Part shown: positions 1 to 7,003 of the stretch, one piece after another
How positions within the stretch are numbered: position 1 is the first letter of the stretch
Layout: each line of letters opens with the position of its first letter
Origin: Butyrivibrio sp.
GTDB taxonomy: Bacteria > Bacillota_A > Clostridia > Lachnospirales > Lachnospiraceae
Reading direction: 5' to 3'
Length of the DNA: 9,156 nt
Assembly: GCA_017996845.1 (NCBI GenBank)
Contig: JAGOGF010000102.1
Location: forward strand, 1 to 9,156
Translations under genes and position numbers: made by a program
The notes under the pieces: generated by a model
What the model was told of the DNA's origin: nothing
Databases searched by the model: none
The model's input: only the letters and a program-made list of their open reading frames with translations

Positions 1-38
1 CCGGCTGTGTTGAAAAATGAGTTGAAAAGGAGATTATT

Positions 39-1472
39 ATGGGTACAGATCGTTATAGCAGTCCTCTTTCAGAACGTTATGCAAGCAGGGAAATGCAGTA
101 TATTTTTTCACAGGATATGAAGTTCAGAACATGGAGACGACTTTGGGTTGCGCTTGCAGAAGTAGAGAAGGATCTTGGCCTGAATATTACGAAAGAGCAG
201 ATCGATGAACTGAAACAGCATCAGGATGATATTAACTATGATGTTGCACAGGCACGAGAAAAGGAAGTACGGCATGATGTTATGAGCCATGTATATGCAT
301 ATGGCGTGCAGTGTCCAAAGGCAAAAGGAATCATTCATTTGGGCGCGACAAGCTGTTATGTCGGCGATAATACTGACATCATCATCATGACAGAGGCACT
401 TCGCCTGGTTCGTAAAAAACTGGTTAATGTGATTGCGGAGCTTTCCAGATTTGCAGAGAAATATAAGGAACAGCCGACTCTTGGATTTACACATTTTCAG
501 CCTGCACAGCCTACGACAGTAGGGAAAAGGGCAACACTCTGGCTGCAGGATTTTGTGATCGATCTGGAGGATCTGGACTATGTTCTGGATAATATGAAAC
601 TGCTAGGATCAAAAGGAACGACAGGCACGCAGGCATCTTTCCTGGAACTGTTTGATGGAGATCTGGATAAAGTGGATCGTCTGGATCCAATGATTGCAGA
701 CAAAATGGGATTTCAGAATTGTATGGCTGTTTCAGGACAGACATACAGCCGTAAAATTGATATGAAAGTTGCCAATGTTCTTGCGGGAATTGCTGCAACA
801 GCAACCAAGATGGCACAGGATATCCGTTTGCTGCAGCATCTCAAAGAGATTGAAGAACCATTTGAAAAGAGTCAGATCGGTTCATCTGCTATGGCTTACA
901 AAAGGAATCCGATGCGTTCAGAGCGTATCTGTTCCCTTGCCAGATATGTAATCGTTGATACACTAAACCCTGCAATTACAGAAATTTCCCAGTGGTTTGA
1001 GCGCACACTTGATGATTCTGCAAATAAGAGACTTTCCATTCCGGAAGGCTTTCTTGCAACAGACGGAATCCTGGATCTGTGTCTGAATGTGGTAGATGGC
1101 CTTGTGGTATATCCTAAGGTTATTGAAAAGCATATGATGGCGGAACTTCCGTTTATGGCAACAGAGAATATCATGATGGATGCAGTAAAGGCCGGAGGAG
1201 ACAGGCAGGAACTGCATGAGAAGATTCGTGAACTTTCCATGGAGGCGGGCAAGACAGTCAAAGTAGAAGGAAAAGATAACAATCTTCTGGAACTGATTGC
1301 TGCGGATCCGGCTTTTCATATGACATTGGATCAACTGCAGCAGTCTATGGATCCGAAGAAATATGTCGGATGCAGTGCGCATCAGGTTGATAAATTTCTT
1401 GCAGAAGTTGTAAAACCGATTCTGGATGCCAACAGGGATCAGCTTGGAATAACAGCGGAGATCAATGTCTGA
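39..1472 (+). CDS. purB: Adenylosuccinate lyase
   Basis: This cytoplasmic enzyme acts twice in purine synthesis: it splits SAICAR to AICAR plus fumarate, and adenylosuccinate to AMP plus fumarate. The 477-residue product matches the longer, eukaryote-like purB class from its first residues (DRYSSPLSERYAS). The fumarase/aspartase superfamily signature is clear at residues 281-291 (GSSAMAYKRNP), placing the likely catalytic serine at S282 or S283. A conserved THFQPAQPTT block carries H152 at 151-160, and RHDVMSH carries H79; these correspond to the conserved active-site histidines of the family. The ATG at 39 is preceded by AAGGAG six bases upstream, which settles the start. The gene appears complete and is followed by its own terminator, so it is functionally separate from the sugar genes to the right. 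Whether it is the last gene of an operon cannot be seen. Confidence 0.97.
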   Translation: MGTDRYSSPLSERYASREMQYIFSQDMKFRTWRRLWVALAEVEKDLGLNITKEQIDELKQHQDDINYDVAQAREKEVRHDVMSHVYAYGVQCPKAKGIIHLGATSCYVGDNTDIIIMTEALRLVRKKLVNVIAELSRFAEKYKEQPTLGFTHFQPAQPTTVGKRATLWLQDFVIDLEDLDYVLDNMKLLGSKGTTGTQASFLELFDGDLDKVDRLDPMIADKMGFQNCMAVSGQTYSRKIDMKVANVLAGIAATATKMAQDIRLLQHLKEIEEPFEKSQIGSSAMAYKRNPMRSERICSLARYVIVDTLNPAITEISQWFERTLDDSANKRLSIPEGFLATDGILDLCLNVVDGLVVYPKVIEKHMMAELPFMATENIMMDAVKAGGDRQELHEKIRELSMEAGKTVKVEGKDNNLLELIAADPAFHMTLDQLQQSMDPKKYVGCSAHQVDKFLAEVVKPILDANRDQLGITAEINV

Positions 1473-1520
1473 AAAAAGAGGGACATTACTATTACATCAA
1501 TTTACAGATAAAATATTTTC

Positions 1521-1566
1521 ATGCGCATCCGATCAGCCTGACGCAGGCGGGTGGATGCGCATTTTT
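1521..1566 (+). terminator. Rho-independent terminator after purB
   Basis: A two-tier hairpin lies about 50 bases after the purB stop. The outer stem is ATGCGCATCC (1521-1530) with GGATGCGCAT (1553-1562), a perfect 10 bp. Inside it GCCTG (1536-1540) pairs with CAGGC (1544-1548) around a 3-base loop. A run of five T follows on the plus strand. The left flank (AAAATATTTT) is AT-rich, so the same hairpin may also end the convergent AraC-family transcript, whose stop codon is at 1594. Confidence 0.88.
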
Positions 1567-1593
1567 GTGTATTTAATGTTGAAATATTTGTGC

Positions 1594-2415
1594 TTATCTC
1601 CGTGCAGAGGGTGTAATCCCATATTGGCGTTTAAAAAGTTTCGAAAATTGAAACTCATCATAAAAACCAAGACTCAGTGCGATATCCCGGAAACTTCTTC
1701 CGGGACTGAAGGGAATCAGATCATATGCCATTTCCAGCTTCAGGTGAATCTGGTACTGATGAATCGAATTTCCCGTTTCTTTTTTGAAACGGCTACTGAG
1801 AGAACGCGGACTCAGTGCATATTCTTCAGCCAGTTCTTCGGAAGAATAGAAACGTTCCATGGAGGTGTAGAATCTGTGAATCACATCTTCGATCAGAATA
1901 TCCGCAGGCTGAAACAGATTATTTCTGGTATCTGCCAATTCGCACAGAATAAGCGTCAGAAGACTTTTTGCGCGGGAAGACAGGCAGCAGCTTTTTCTGG
2001 CCATACAGGTCTCTACCATTTCTTCAAATAAATGGCGGATCCGATAATTTTCAGAACAGTCAGTCAGTTTACTGACCAGAATGTTTTCCGGAGTCATCTG
2101 ACGGGGAAGAATTTCAGAAGCAGTAAAGGAATGATAATCTGAAACATTAAAATGAATATACATATTGCGCATACCGGGGGTACAGATTTCTTTGCTGAAA
2201 TGATGTTTGCCCGGTTCCAGTATCAAAACATTGTCTTTTTGTACATGATAGCAGATATCTTCTTCATAAATATCCCAGTTGCCTTCGGAAAGGTACAATA
2301 AATCAAATTCGTTCATAACCCGGCTCGGATGAAGGATTCCCTCTTTGGAATAATTGAAATTGCAGGCATTTATGCACAGATCGGAGAGATTTGCAAAGGA
2401 TACCACAGATTCCAT
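1594..2415 (-). CDS. AraC-family transcriptional regulator
   Basis: A 273-residue DNA-binding regulator. The N-terminal half resembles the cupin-type ligand-binding domain of AraC proteins, with a glycine/histidine turn (EPGKHHF) and the strand MRNMYIHFNV. The last 85 residues (about 189-273) form the AraC/XylS domain with two helix-turn-helix units: SSEELAEEYALSPRSLSSRFKKE near 191-213 and FRDIALSLGFYDEFQFSKLF near 242-261, the second being the family signature, ending in YGITPSARR. The start is supported by AAGGAG five bases before the ATG. It is divergent from the GH127 gene, the usual layout of a regulator next to its target, so activation of that gene in response to an arabinose-containing sugar is likely but inferred. 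The ligand cannot be read from sequence. There is no membrane segment. Confidence 0.93.
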   Translation of the reverse strand: MESVVSFANLSDLCINACNFNYSKEGILHPSRVMNEFDLLYLSEGNWDIYEEDICYHVQKDNVLILEPGKHHFSKEICTPGMRNMYIHFNVSDYHSFTASEILPRQMTPENILVSKLTDCSENYRIRHLFEEMVETCMARKSCCLSSRAKSLLTLILCELADTRNNLFQPADILIEDVIHRFYTSMERFYSSEELAEEYALSPRSLSSRFKKETGNSIHQYQIHLKLEMAYDLIPFSPGRSFRDIALSLGFYDEFQFSKLFKRQYGITPSARR

Positions 2416-2446
2416 ATTTTCTCCTTTTTTGTTTTCTTTTTGCCTG

Positions 2447-2452
2447 ATTATA
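2447..2452 (-). promoter_or_regulatory. Candidate -10 box for the AraC-family gene
   Basis: On the minus strand TATAAT lies 31 bases upstream of the regulator's ATG. No good -35 hexamer is found at 16-18 bases, so this rests on the -10 match alone. It is separated by about 45 bp from the oppositely directed GH127 -10 box, so a protein bound between them could affect both genes. Confidence 0.4.
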
Positions 2453-2474
2453 CATGGTTTTGAACAAAAAATCC

Positions 2475-2503
2475 ATTCCAGGAAAGTGGAATATTGCTAT
2501 AAT
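2475..2503 (+). promoter_or_regulatory. Extended -10 promoter for the GH127 gene
   Basis: A perfect TATAAT at 2498-2503 is preceded by TGC, giving an extended -10 element (TGCTATAAT). At the 17-base spacing the -35 position reads ATTCCA (2475-2480), a poor match to TTGACA. A strong -10 with a weak -35 is typical of activator-dependent promoters, which fits the adjacent AraC-family gene. Transcription would start near 2510, leaving an untranslated leader of about 107 bases. Confidence 0.65.
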
Positions 2504-2509
2504 TGGAAT
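2475..2509. promoter_or_regulatory. ATTCCA/TGGAAT half-sites over the GH127 promoter
   Basis: ATTCCA (2475-2480) and TGGAAT (2487-2492) form a 6-bp dyad with a 6-base centre that sits on the -35 position and the spacer. A second TGGAAT at 2504-2509, immediately after the -10 box, repeats the right arm 17 bp downstream. Three copies of one hexamer bracketing a promoter suggest an operator. Which protein would bind is unknown; the divergent AraC-family product is the nearest candidate. Confidence 0.4.
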
Positions 2510-2527
2510 CAGAACAGAGATATGAAA

Positions 2528-2550
2528 TGTGCACAGATGATTCGAATCAT
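2528..2550. promoter_or_regulatory. Tandem perfect palindromes in the GH127 leader
   Basis: TGTGCACA (2528-2535) is a perfect 8-bp palindrome. One base further, ATGATTCGAATCAT (2537-2550) is a perfect 14-bp palindrome with no loop, so it is better suited to a dimeric protein on DNA than to an RNA hairpin. Both lie about 20-40 bp after the predicted transcription start, a position typical of repressor roadblock sites. Confidence 0.4.
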
Positions 2551-2583
2551 ACAAATGTAAAAGGTTTCTAAGAAATAAAAACA

Positions 2584-2602
2584 TGTACTGAGGAACAGTA
2601 CA
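2584..2602 (+). promoter_or_regulatory. Inverted repeat just before the GH127 ribosome binding site
   Basis: TGTACTG (2584-2590) and CAGTACA (2596-2602) are perfect 7-bp arms around the loop AGGAA. The last arm base is also the first base of the AGGAAAG ribosome binding site. No T-run follows, so it is not a terminator. It could be a protein site, or an RNA hairpin that presents a second Shine-Dalgarno-like loop. Confidence 0.4.
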
Positions 2603-2608
2603 GGAAAG
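2602..2608 (+). promoter_or_regulatory. Ribosome binding site fixing the GH127 start
   Basis: AGGAAAG at 2602-2608 sits eight bases before ATG 2617. The alternative in-frame GTG at 2608 would overlap this motif, so ATG 2617 is preferred. Confidence 0.65.
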
Positions 2609-2616
2609 TGGTTAAG

Positions 2617-4536
2617 ATGGAGAGAGAAGCAGACATCAAAAAAATATGTATCAAAGATGCATTCTGGTCAGACAGACAGAAACTGATAGCAGATGTGGTC
2701 ATTCCCTATCAGGAAAAAATTTTGAACGATGAAATAGATGGTGCAGAGAAAAGCCATGCATTTGCAAATTTCAGAATTGCTGCCGGGCTGGAAGAGGGAG
2801 ATTTTTATGGAATGGTCTTTCAGGACAGTGATGTGGCAAAATGGCTGGAAGGCGTTGCATATGCACTGGCAGACAGACCGGATGACATTCTGGAAGCACG
2901 TGCGGATGAGATTATCGCTACCATTGAGAAGGCACAGCAGCCGGATGGATATCTCAATACATTTTTTACAGTCAAAGAGCCGGAACACAAATGGCAGAAT
3001 TTGTTGGAATGTCATGAATTATACTGTGCAGGGCATATGATGGAAGCTGCTGCGGCATATTATGAAGCAACCGGCAAGGACAGACTGCTCAAAGTCATGG
3101 AACGAATGGCTGAAAATATTGCAGCGCATTTTGGAACAGAGGATGGAAAAGAGCGTGGAATTCCCGGACATGAGGAAGTCGAAGTCGGACTGATGCGTTT
3201 GTATCATGTAACAGGGAAGAAACAGTATATGGAACTGGCACAGTATTTTATTGATGAACGGGGGCAAAATCCGGACTATTTCAGTGAAGAGGTTGACAAA
3301 CGCGGCTGGAAACACTGGGGCTCGGATGGAAAAGATCAGAAATACAATCAGACCTTTGCACCGGTCCGTGAGCAGAAAAAGGCAGAGGGACACAGTGTCA
3401 GAGCCGTCTATCTTTATACTGCAATGGCTGACCTTGCAGCACAGACAAAGGATCAGACACTTGTGGATGCCTGTGATGTACTTTGGGATAATATTACCCA
3501 AAAAAGAATGTATATCACGGCAGGCATCGGACAGACTGCAAAATGGGAAGGGTTTACAGAGGATTATGATCTGCCCAATGATACAGTATATGCGGAAACC
3601 TGTGCTTCGATCGGTCTGGTTTTCTTTGCACGCAAAATGTTAAATCTGCATACAGCCGGGAAATATGCTGATGTGATGGAACGGGCACTTTATAATGGCA
3701 TCCTCAGTGGCATGCAGCTGGATGGAAAGCGGTTTTTTTATGTAAATCCGCTTGAAGTAAATCCTGAGATATCGGGGAAAATGCCTGGATTTGAGCATGT
3801 TCTGGTGCAGAGACCGAAGTGGTACGCATGTGCATGCTGCCCGCCTAATGTGGTACGTCTCGTGATGTCTCTTGGCAGATATGCGTGGGGAGAGGATAAG
3901 GAAAACCGGATTCTGTATTCCCATCTTTTCATGGGAGGAAGCGCAGAATTTGATACTGCAGTGATTGATACAGAGAGTGAATATCCCTGGAATGGAAAGG
4001 TTTCCTATCGTATTCATCCAAAGGATGCGGGTGCGTTCACACTTGCGATTCATATTCCTTCCTGGGTTAAAAATCCGGTCATTACATTAAACGGATCCAA
4101 AGCAGAGAATATAACAGAAAAAGATGGTTATGTTTATATCAGGCAGTGTTTTCAAAATGATGATATAATAGCGGTAACGTTTGCACTTCCTGTCCGCAGA
4201 ATATATGCCAATACAGCAGTGCGCGCGGATGAAGGATGTACAGCATTGATGCGTGGACCGGTTGTCTACTGTTTTGAAGGAATCGACAATGGGGAACGTT
4301 TACAGGAACTCAGAATTCCGGTAGATGCGCAGTTTGCGGTGCAGGATGCAGGAGAGGATATTCTGAAAGGAATGAAGAACATTATTTTTACAGGAGCAAG
4401 GGTTCACTCGGAAAGTGAAGAACTGTATTCAGAAGAAAGACCGCAGTCAGAACCTGTTCAGATGAAAGCCATTCCATATTTCGCGTGGGGAAATCGCGGA
4501 GAAAATCAGATGAAAATTTGGATGAATGAAAATTGA
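2617..4536 (+). CDS. GH127 beta-L-arabinofuranosidase
   Basis: A 639-residue glycoside hydrolase of family 127 (formerly DUF1680), about the usual length. The family's founder, Bifidobacterium HypBA1, removes terminal beta-L-arabinofuranose from hydroxyproline-linked arabinosides using a zinc-bound cysteine nucleophile. The four matching residues are visible here: E327 and C329 in YAETCASIG, and C407-C408 in ACACCPPNVVR, so the site looks intact; C407 would be the nucleophile. The N-terminus (AFWSDRQKLIADVVIPYQ) aligns in style with HypBA1, followed by an (alpha/alpha)6 barrel and a C-terminal beta-rich part from about residue 430. There is no signal peptide, so the enzyme is cytoplasmic and acts on imported oligosaccharides. 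ATG is chosen over GTG 2608 because of AGGAAAG eight bases upstream. Some GH127 members act on other pectic sugars, so exact substrate is uncertain. Its 3' end overlaps the broken HD gene. Confidence 0.92.
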   Translation: MEREADIKKICIKDAFWSDRQKLIADVVIPYQEKILNDEIDGAEKSHAFANFRIAAGLEEGDFYGMVFQDSDVAKWLEGVAYALADRPDDILEARADEIIATIEKAQQPDGYLNTFFTVKEPEHKWQNLLECHELYCAGHMMEAAAAYYEATGKDRLLKVMERMAENIAAHFGTEDGKERGIPGHEEVEVGLMRLYHVTGKKQYMELAQYFIDERGQNPDYFSEEVDKRGWKHWGSDGKDQKYNQTFAPVREQKKAEGHSVRAVYLYTAMADLAAQTKDQTLVDACDVLWDNITQKRMYITAGIGQTAKWEGFTEDYDLPNDTVYAETCASIGLVFFARKMLNLHTAGKYADVMERALYNGILSGMQLDGKRFFYVNPLEVNPEISGKMPGFEHVLVQRPKWYACACCPPNVVRLVMSLGRYAWGEDKENRILYSHLFMGGSAEFDTAVIDTESEYPWNGKVSYRIHPKDAGAFTLAIHIPSWVKNPVITLNGSKAENITEKDGYVYIRQCFQNDDIIAVTFALPVRRIYANTAVRADEGCTALMRGPVVYCFEGIDNGERLQELRIPVDAQFAVQDAGEDILKGMKNIIFTGARVHSESEELYSEERPQSEPVQMKAIPYFAWGNRGENQMKIWMNEN

Positions 4537-5142
4537 TCGTGAAGAAGTAAAAAAGGAATTTGTGTCATATGTATCTGCGTATGACAGAACAGATATAAAA
4601 ATACTGCTGAAGGAAGAACATACGAAACGTGTGGCAGGTTTGTGTGAACAAATTGCAGAGAGTCTCAGGTTACCGACAGAAGATACAGATCTGGCATGGC
4701 TTCTTGGAATGCTGCATAATATTGGCAGATTCGAACAATTGCGCAGGTTTGGTACATTTGCGGATGCGAAATCTGTCAATCATGCGGCGCTTAGTGCGGA
4801 TATCCTTTTTCAGGAAGGTATGATTTACAGATATTGTACAGCACGAGTCTGCGTCTGATAATGCCCTCATCCAAAAGGCGATCCGCTTGCATAATGTGTA
4901 TGAACTTCCACAGATGGACAGTGTTCGTGAGAAAATGTTCTGCAATATTCTGCGCGATGCAGATAAAATTGATATTCTGAAAGTAAACTGTGATATTCCA
5001 ATGTCAGAAATTCATGATGAACCGGAAGAAGCATTCTATGAGGATGATATCTTTTGAAAGCAGAAATCCCCATGCGCGGGATAAAATGAAGCTGATTCGG
5101 GGAACCGTAGATTCTTATCTACGTTCCAGAATGGCAGAATAG
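4526..5142 (+). pseudogene. Broken HD-domain phosphohydrolase gene
   Basis: Three reading frames in succession encode pieces of one HD-domain protein. Frame one starts at ATG 4526, overlapping the GH127 stop by 11 bases, and runs to a stop at 4858; it carries H32 and the block LHNIGRFEQLRRFGTF. The family normally has HD at that point, but here it is H64-N65, so the metal-binding aspartate is lost. Homology then continues in the next frame from about 4827 (TDIVQHESASDN, then IRLHNVYELP and NILRDADKIDILKVNCDIP) to a stop at 5055. One extra T in the TTT at 4824-4826 explains the shift. A third frame, from about 5044 to the stop at 5142, gives the family C-terminus (FESRNPHARDKMKLIRG). By memory of intact relatives, about 50 residues are missing between EAFYE and FESRNP, implying a deletion near 5040-5050. 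The substrate is unknown. A good ribosome binding site is not seen; translation would rely on coupling to GH127. Confidence 0.85.
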
Positions 5143-5179
5143 ATATTGAAAAAGATTTCGAAGTGATTCTGGTAAAATA

Positions 5180-5246
5180 AAGAACCATGTGATTTGCCAT
5201 GTATCCTGTATTTTGGATACATGACAAATACACATGGTTCTTTTAT
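5180..5246. terminator. Long bidirectional terminator hairpin
   Basis: AAGAACCATGTG (5180-5191) pairs with CACATGGTTCTT (5231-5242), and directly inside ATTTGCCATGTATCC (5192-5206) pairs with GGATACATGACAAAT (5215-5229). There is one mismatch, one bulged A (5230) and an 8-base loop. The plus strand continues TTTT (5241-5244); the minus strand continues TTATTTTACC. It lies between the end of the HD remnant (5142) and the transporter stop (5270), so it can end both converging transcripts. A 27-bp stem is long for a terminator. Confidence 0.85.
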
Positions 5247-5269
5247 GTCGGGTAAAATAATTTATCAAT

Positions 5270-6757
5270 TTATCGTCTTTCTTTATAACAGCTGCAGAAA
5301 ACAACAAAACCAAGCAGTGCAAAGGCAAAGGCCATCCAGCTGATAAGCAGTACCGGACCCATCGGGGCAAACTTATCATAATATCCCTTGAGATAGATCC
5401 CGATAATAATCAGAGGCAGAATATAGGTCATATATCCACGAAGACCTGTTGGAAAGCGAATGCCTTTTCCACAGTCGGCTTCTGCAATAAATTGTTCCCA
5501 TCCCCAACCATTCTTTCTGGTACAGAAAAAAACGAATCCCAGACTCCCCAGCGGAAGAAAGTTATTGGATACAATGAAATCTTCCAGATCCATAATGGTC
5601 GAACCTGCACCGAGCGGCTGCACACCCGATAAAATATTAAAGCCCAGAACACATGGAACACTGAGCAGTGTGATCAGAAGCGCATTTATCAGAACACTTT
5701 TTCTGCGTGACCAGTGCAGCAGATCCATCCAGAATGCAGTGATATTTTCAAATACAGCGATGACGGTCGTCAAAGCAGCAAAACTCAGAAAAACGAAGAA
5801 CAGAGCACCCCAGATACGCCCGCCCCGCATTTGTGCAAACAGATTGGGAATGGTGATAAAGATCAGGCTGGGACCGGAGTCTGGCTCCACCCCATAGGCA
5901 AAACAGGCCGGAATGATGATGAAACCTGCCATCAGAGCAACCAGCGTATCAAGTACGGTGATATGGAGAGATTCTCCCGTCAGACTTCTGTCTTTTCCGA
6001 GGTAACTTGCAAAAATCATCATCGCACCGTTCCCGATCGAAAGTGTGAAAAAAGCCTGGCTCATTGCTGCGTAAATTACGTTTCCGATACCCTGCTGCAT
6101 CATTCTGTTAAAATCAGGGACAAGATAGAACCGGATACCGGCTCCTGCACCATCGAGAAAAACCGAATGTACTGCAAGAATGATCATCAATGTCAGAAGT
6201 GAGATCATCATAAATTTGGATATCCGTTCTATTCCATTTTGAATTCCAAAATAGCAGATTCCAAAACCGATCATACAGATCAGCACGGTCCAGAACAGCA
6301 TAGTGGGAGCATCACCCATCATTTTAGAAAAAGCGGCGTTTATTTTATCTGGTGCGGCATTTACAAATTTTCCACTTATGTTCAGGTAACAATAGTACAA
6401 CATCCATCCGCCAACGGTGGTGTAATAAATCATCAGAATAACGGAACCGATGATGCTGATCCATTTCATGAAATGCCAGATGGTTCCGGAAGACGCAAGC
6501 TTTTCAAAACTTCTGGCAATACTCTGACGGCTGCTTCGGCCGATCGCAAATTCACAGATCAGTACCGGAATCCCCAGCAGTAATAGAAAAAGCAGATAAA
6601 TCAGTATAAAAGCGGCGCCCCCGTAGAGTCCGCACAGATAAGGGAACTTCCAGACATTTCCGATACCGACGGCACATCCTGCCGAGACAAGAATAAATCC
6701 AAGGCGAGAACCAAAAGTTTCACGCGCACCTGGTTGATTTTCCTTTTTATTATTCAA
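5270..6757 (-). CDS. NSS/SNF-family sodium-dependent transporter
   Basis: A 495-residue membrane protein of the neurotransmitter:sodium symporter family (LeuT fold), which imports amino acids or related amines using the sodium gradient. The diagnostic TM1 is at residues 19-40: LGFILVSAGCAVGIGNVWKFPY. Against LeuT, A29 and N34 match sodium-site residues A22 and N27, and K37 replaces gate residue R30; an acid (MDLEDF) sits where TM10 gate residue D404 would be. TM8 carries the small-polar stretch FAALTTVIAVFEN. About 12 membrane segments can be seen, including a last one (PVLLISWMAFAFALLGFVVF). The first ATG is near residue 97, inside the protein, so the TTG at 6757 is the likely start, with GGAGA upstream. 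It is transcribed divergently from the GH43 operon. The substrate cannot be read; amino acid is most likely. Confidence 0.93.
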   Translation of the reverse strand: MNNKKENQPGARETFGSRLGFILVSAGCAVGIGNVWKFPYLCGLYGGAAFILIYLLFLLLLGIPVLICEFAIGRSSRQSIARSFEKLASSGTIWHFMKWISIIGSVILMIYYTTVGGWMLYYCYLNISGKFVNAAPDKINAAFSKMMGDAPTMLFWTVLICMIGFGICYFGIQNGIERISKFMMISLLTLMIILAVHSVFLDGAGAGIRFYLVPDFNRMMQQGIGNVIYAAMSQAFFTLSIGNGAMMIFASYLGKDRSLTGESLHITVLDTLVALMAGFIIIPACFAYGVEPDSGPSLIFITIPNLFAQMRGGRIWGALFFVFLSFAALTTVIAVFENITAFWMDLLHWSRRKSVLINALLITLLSVPCVLGFNILSGVQPLGAGSTIMDLEDFIVSNNFLPLGSLGFVFFCTRKNGWGWEQFIAEADCGKGIRFPTGLRGYMTYILPLIIIGIYLKGYYDKFAPMGPVLLISWMAFAFALLGFVVFCSCYKERR

Positions 6758-6765
6758 GACAATGG

Positions 6766-6770
6766 TCTCC
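6766..6770 (-). promoter_or_regulatory. Ribosome binding site supporting a TTG start
   Basis: On the minus strand GGAGA lies eight bases before the TTG codon at 6757-6755. No in-frame ATG exists near the conserved N-terminus, so this site supports the rare start codon. Confidence 0.65.
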
Positions 6771-6804
6771 GTTTCTACGCATATAAGCGTATTACATTAT
6801 TCAC

Positions 6805-6834
6805 TTTGCCACGTTGAATTTATGGAGTGGCAAA
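6805..6834. promoter_or_regulatory. Dyad in the transporter leader
   Basis: TTTGCCAC (6805-6812) and GTGGCAAA (6827-6834) are perfect 8-bp arms with a 14-base centre. An outer GCGT (6787-6790) and ACGC (6835-6838) could add a weaker pair. The dyad begins about 5 bases after the predicted start of the minus-strand transcript, so it could be a repressor operator or a leader hairpin. No T-run follows, so it is not an intrinsic terminator. Confidence 0.5.
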
Positions 6835-6845
6835 ACGCATTTATC

Positions 6846-6874
6846 ACTATAACAGAATGTTATGTTAACTTCAA
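6846..6874 (-). promoter_or_regulatory. Sigma-A promoter for the NSS transporter
   Basis: On the minus strand the -35 is TTGAAG (6874-6869) and the -10 is TATAGT (6851-6846), with exactly 17 bases between. Transcription would begin near 6839, giving a leader of about 80 bases that contains the TTTGCCAC dyad. Confidence 0.72.
6849..6863. promoter_or_regulatory. ATAACA-GAA-TGTTAT dyad over the transporter -10
   Basis: Perfect 6-bp arms (6849-6854 and 6858-6863) around a 3-base centre overlap half of the -10 box and fill much of the spacer. A protein bound here would block the promoter. The match is short and AT-rich, so chance is possible. Confidence 0.35.
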
Positions 6875-6911
6875 CAGATATTTATACATTATGTTTTTTC
6901 ATATATAAAAC

Positions 6912-6940
6912 TTGCATTCTGTAGCTGAAACCAATATAAT
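6912..6940 (+). promoter_or_regulatory. Sigma-A promoter for the GH43 operon
   Basis: The -35 is TTGCAT (6912-6917) and the -10 is a perfect TATAAT (6935-6940), with 17 bases between. Transcription would begin near 6947. The leader is about 57 bases, A-rich, and ends in a strong ribosome binding site, GGGGAGG at 6987-6993, ten bases before ATG 7004. Confidence 0.75.
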
Positions 6941-7003
6941 TTAGAAAAAAATAAAATAGTTTATTTAAAGTAAAACAAAAACATCCGGGGAGGTCAGACA
7001 GAT

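Noticed and set aside
1..38. A purine riboswitch or promoter before purB
   Set aside because: Only 38 bases are visible; they show a ribosome binding site but nothing else that can be judged.
1465..2031. A 188-codon plus-strand frame overlapping the purB end
   Set aside because: It runs through the purB terminator hairpin and lies antisense to the AraC-family gene; its composition is not protein-like.
2608..2616. GTG at 2608 as the start of the GH127 gene
   Set aside because: It overlaps the only well-placed ribosome binding site (AGGAAAG, 2602-2608), which is correctly spaced for ATG 2617.
5460..6583. Three plus-strand open frames of 114-162 codons opposite the transporter gene
   Set aside because: They are rich in His, Arg, Ser and Lys as expected from antisense reading of a membrane protein, and lack ribosome binding sites or known domains.
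6827..6845. A catabolite-repression (cre) site near GGCAAAACGC
   Set aside because: The spacing of the conserved TG, AA and CG positions does not match the cre consensus.
6947..7003. A riboswitch in the GH43 leader
   Set aside because: The leader is short, A-rich and lacks paired stems.
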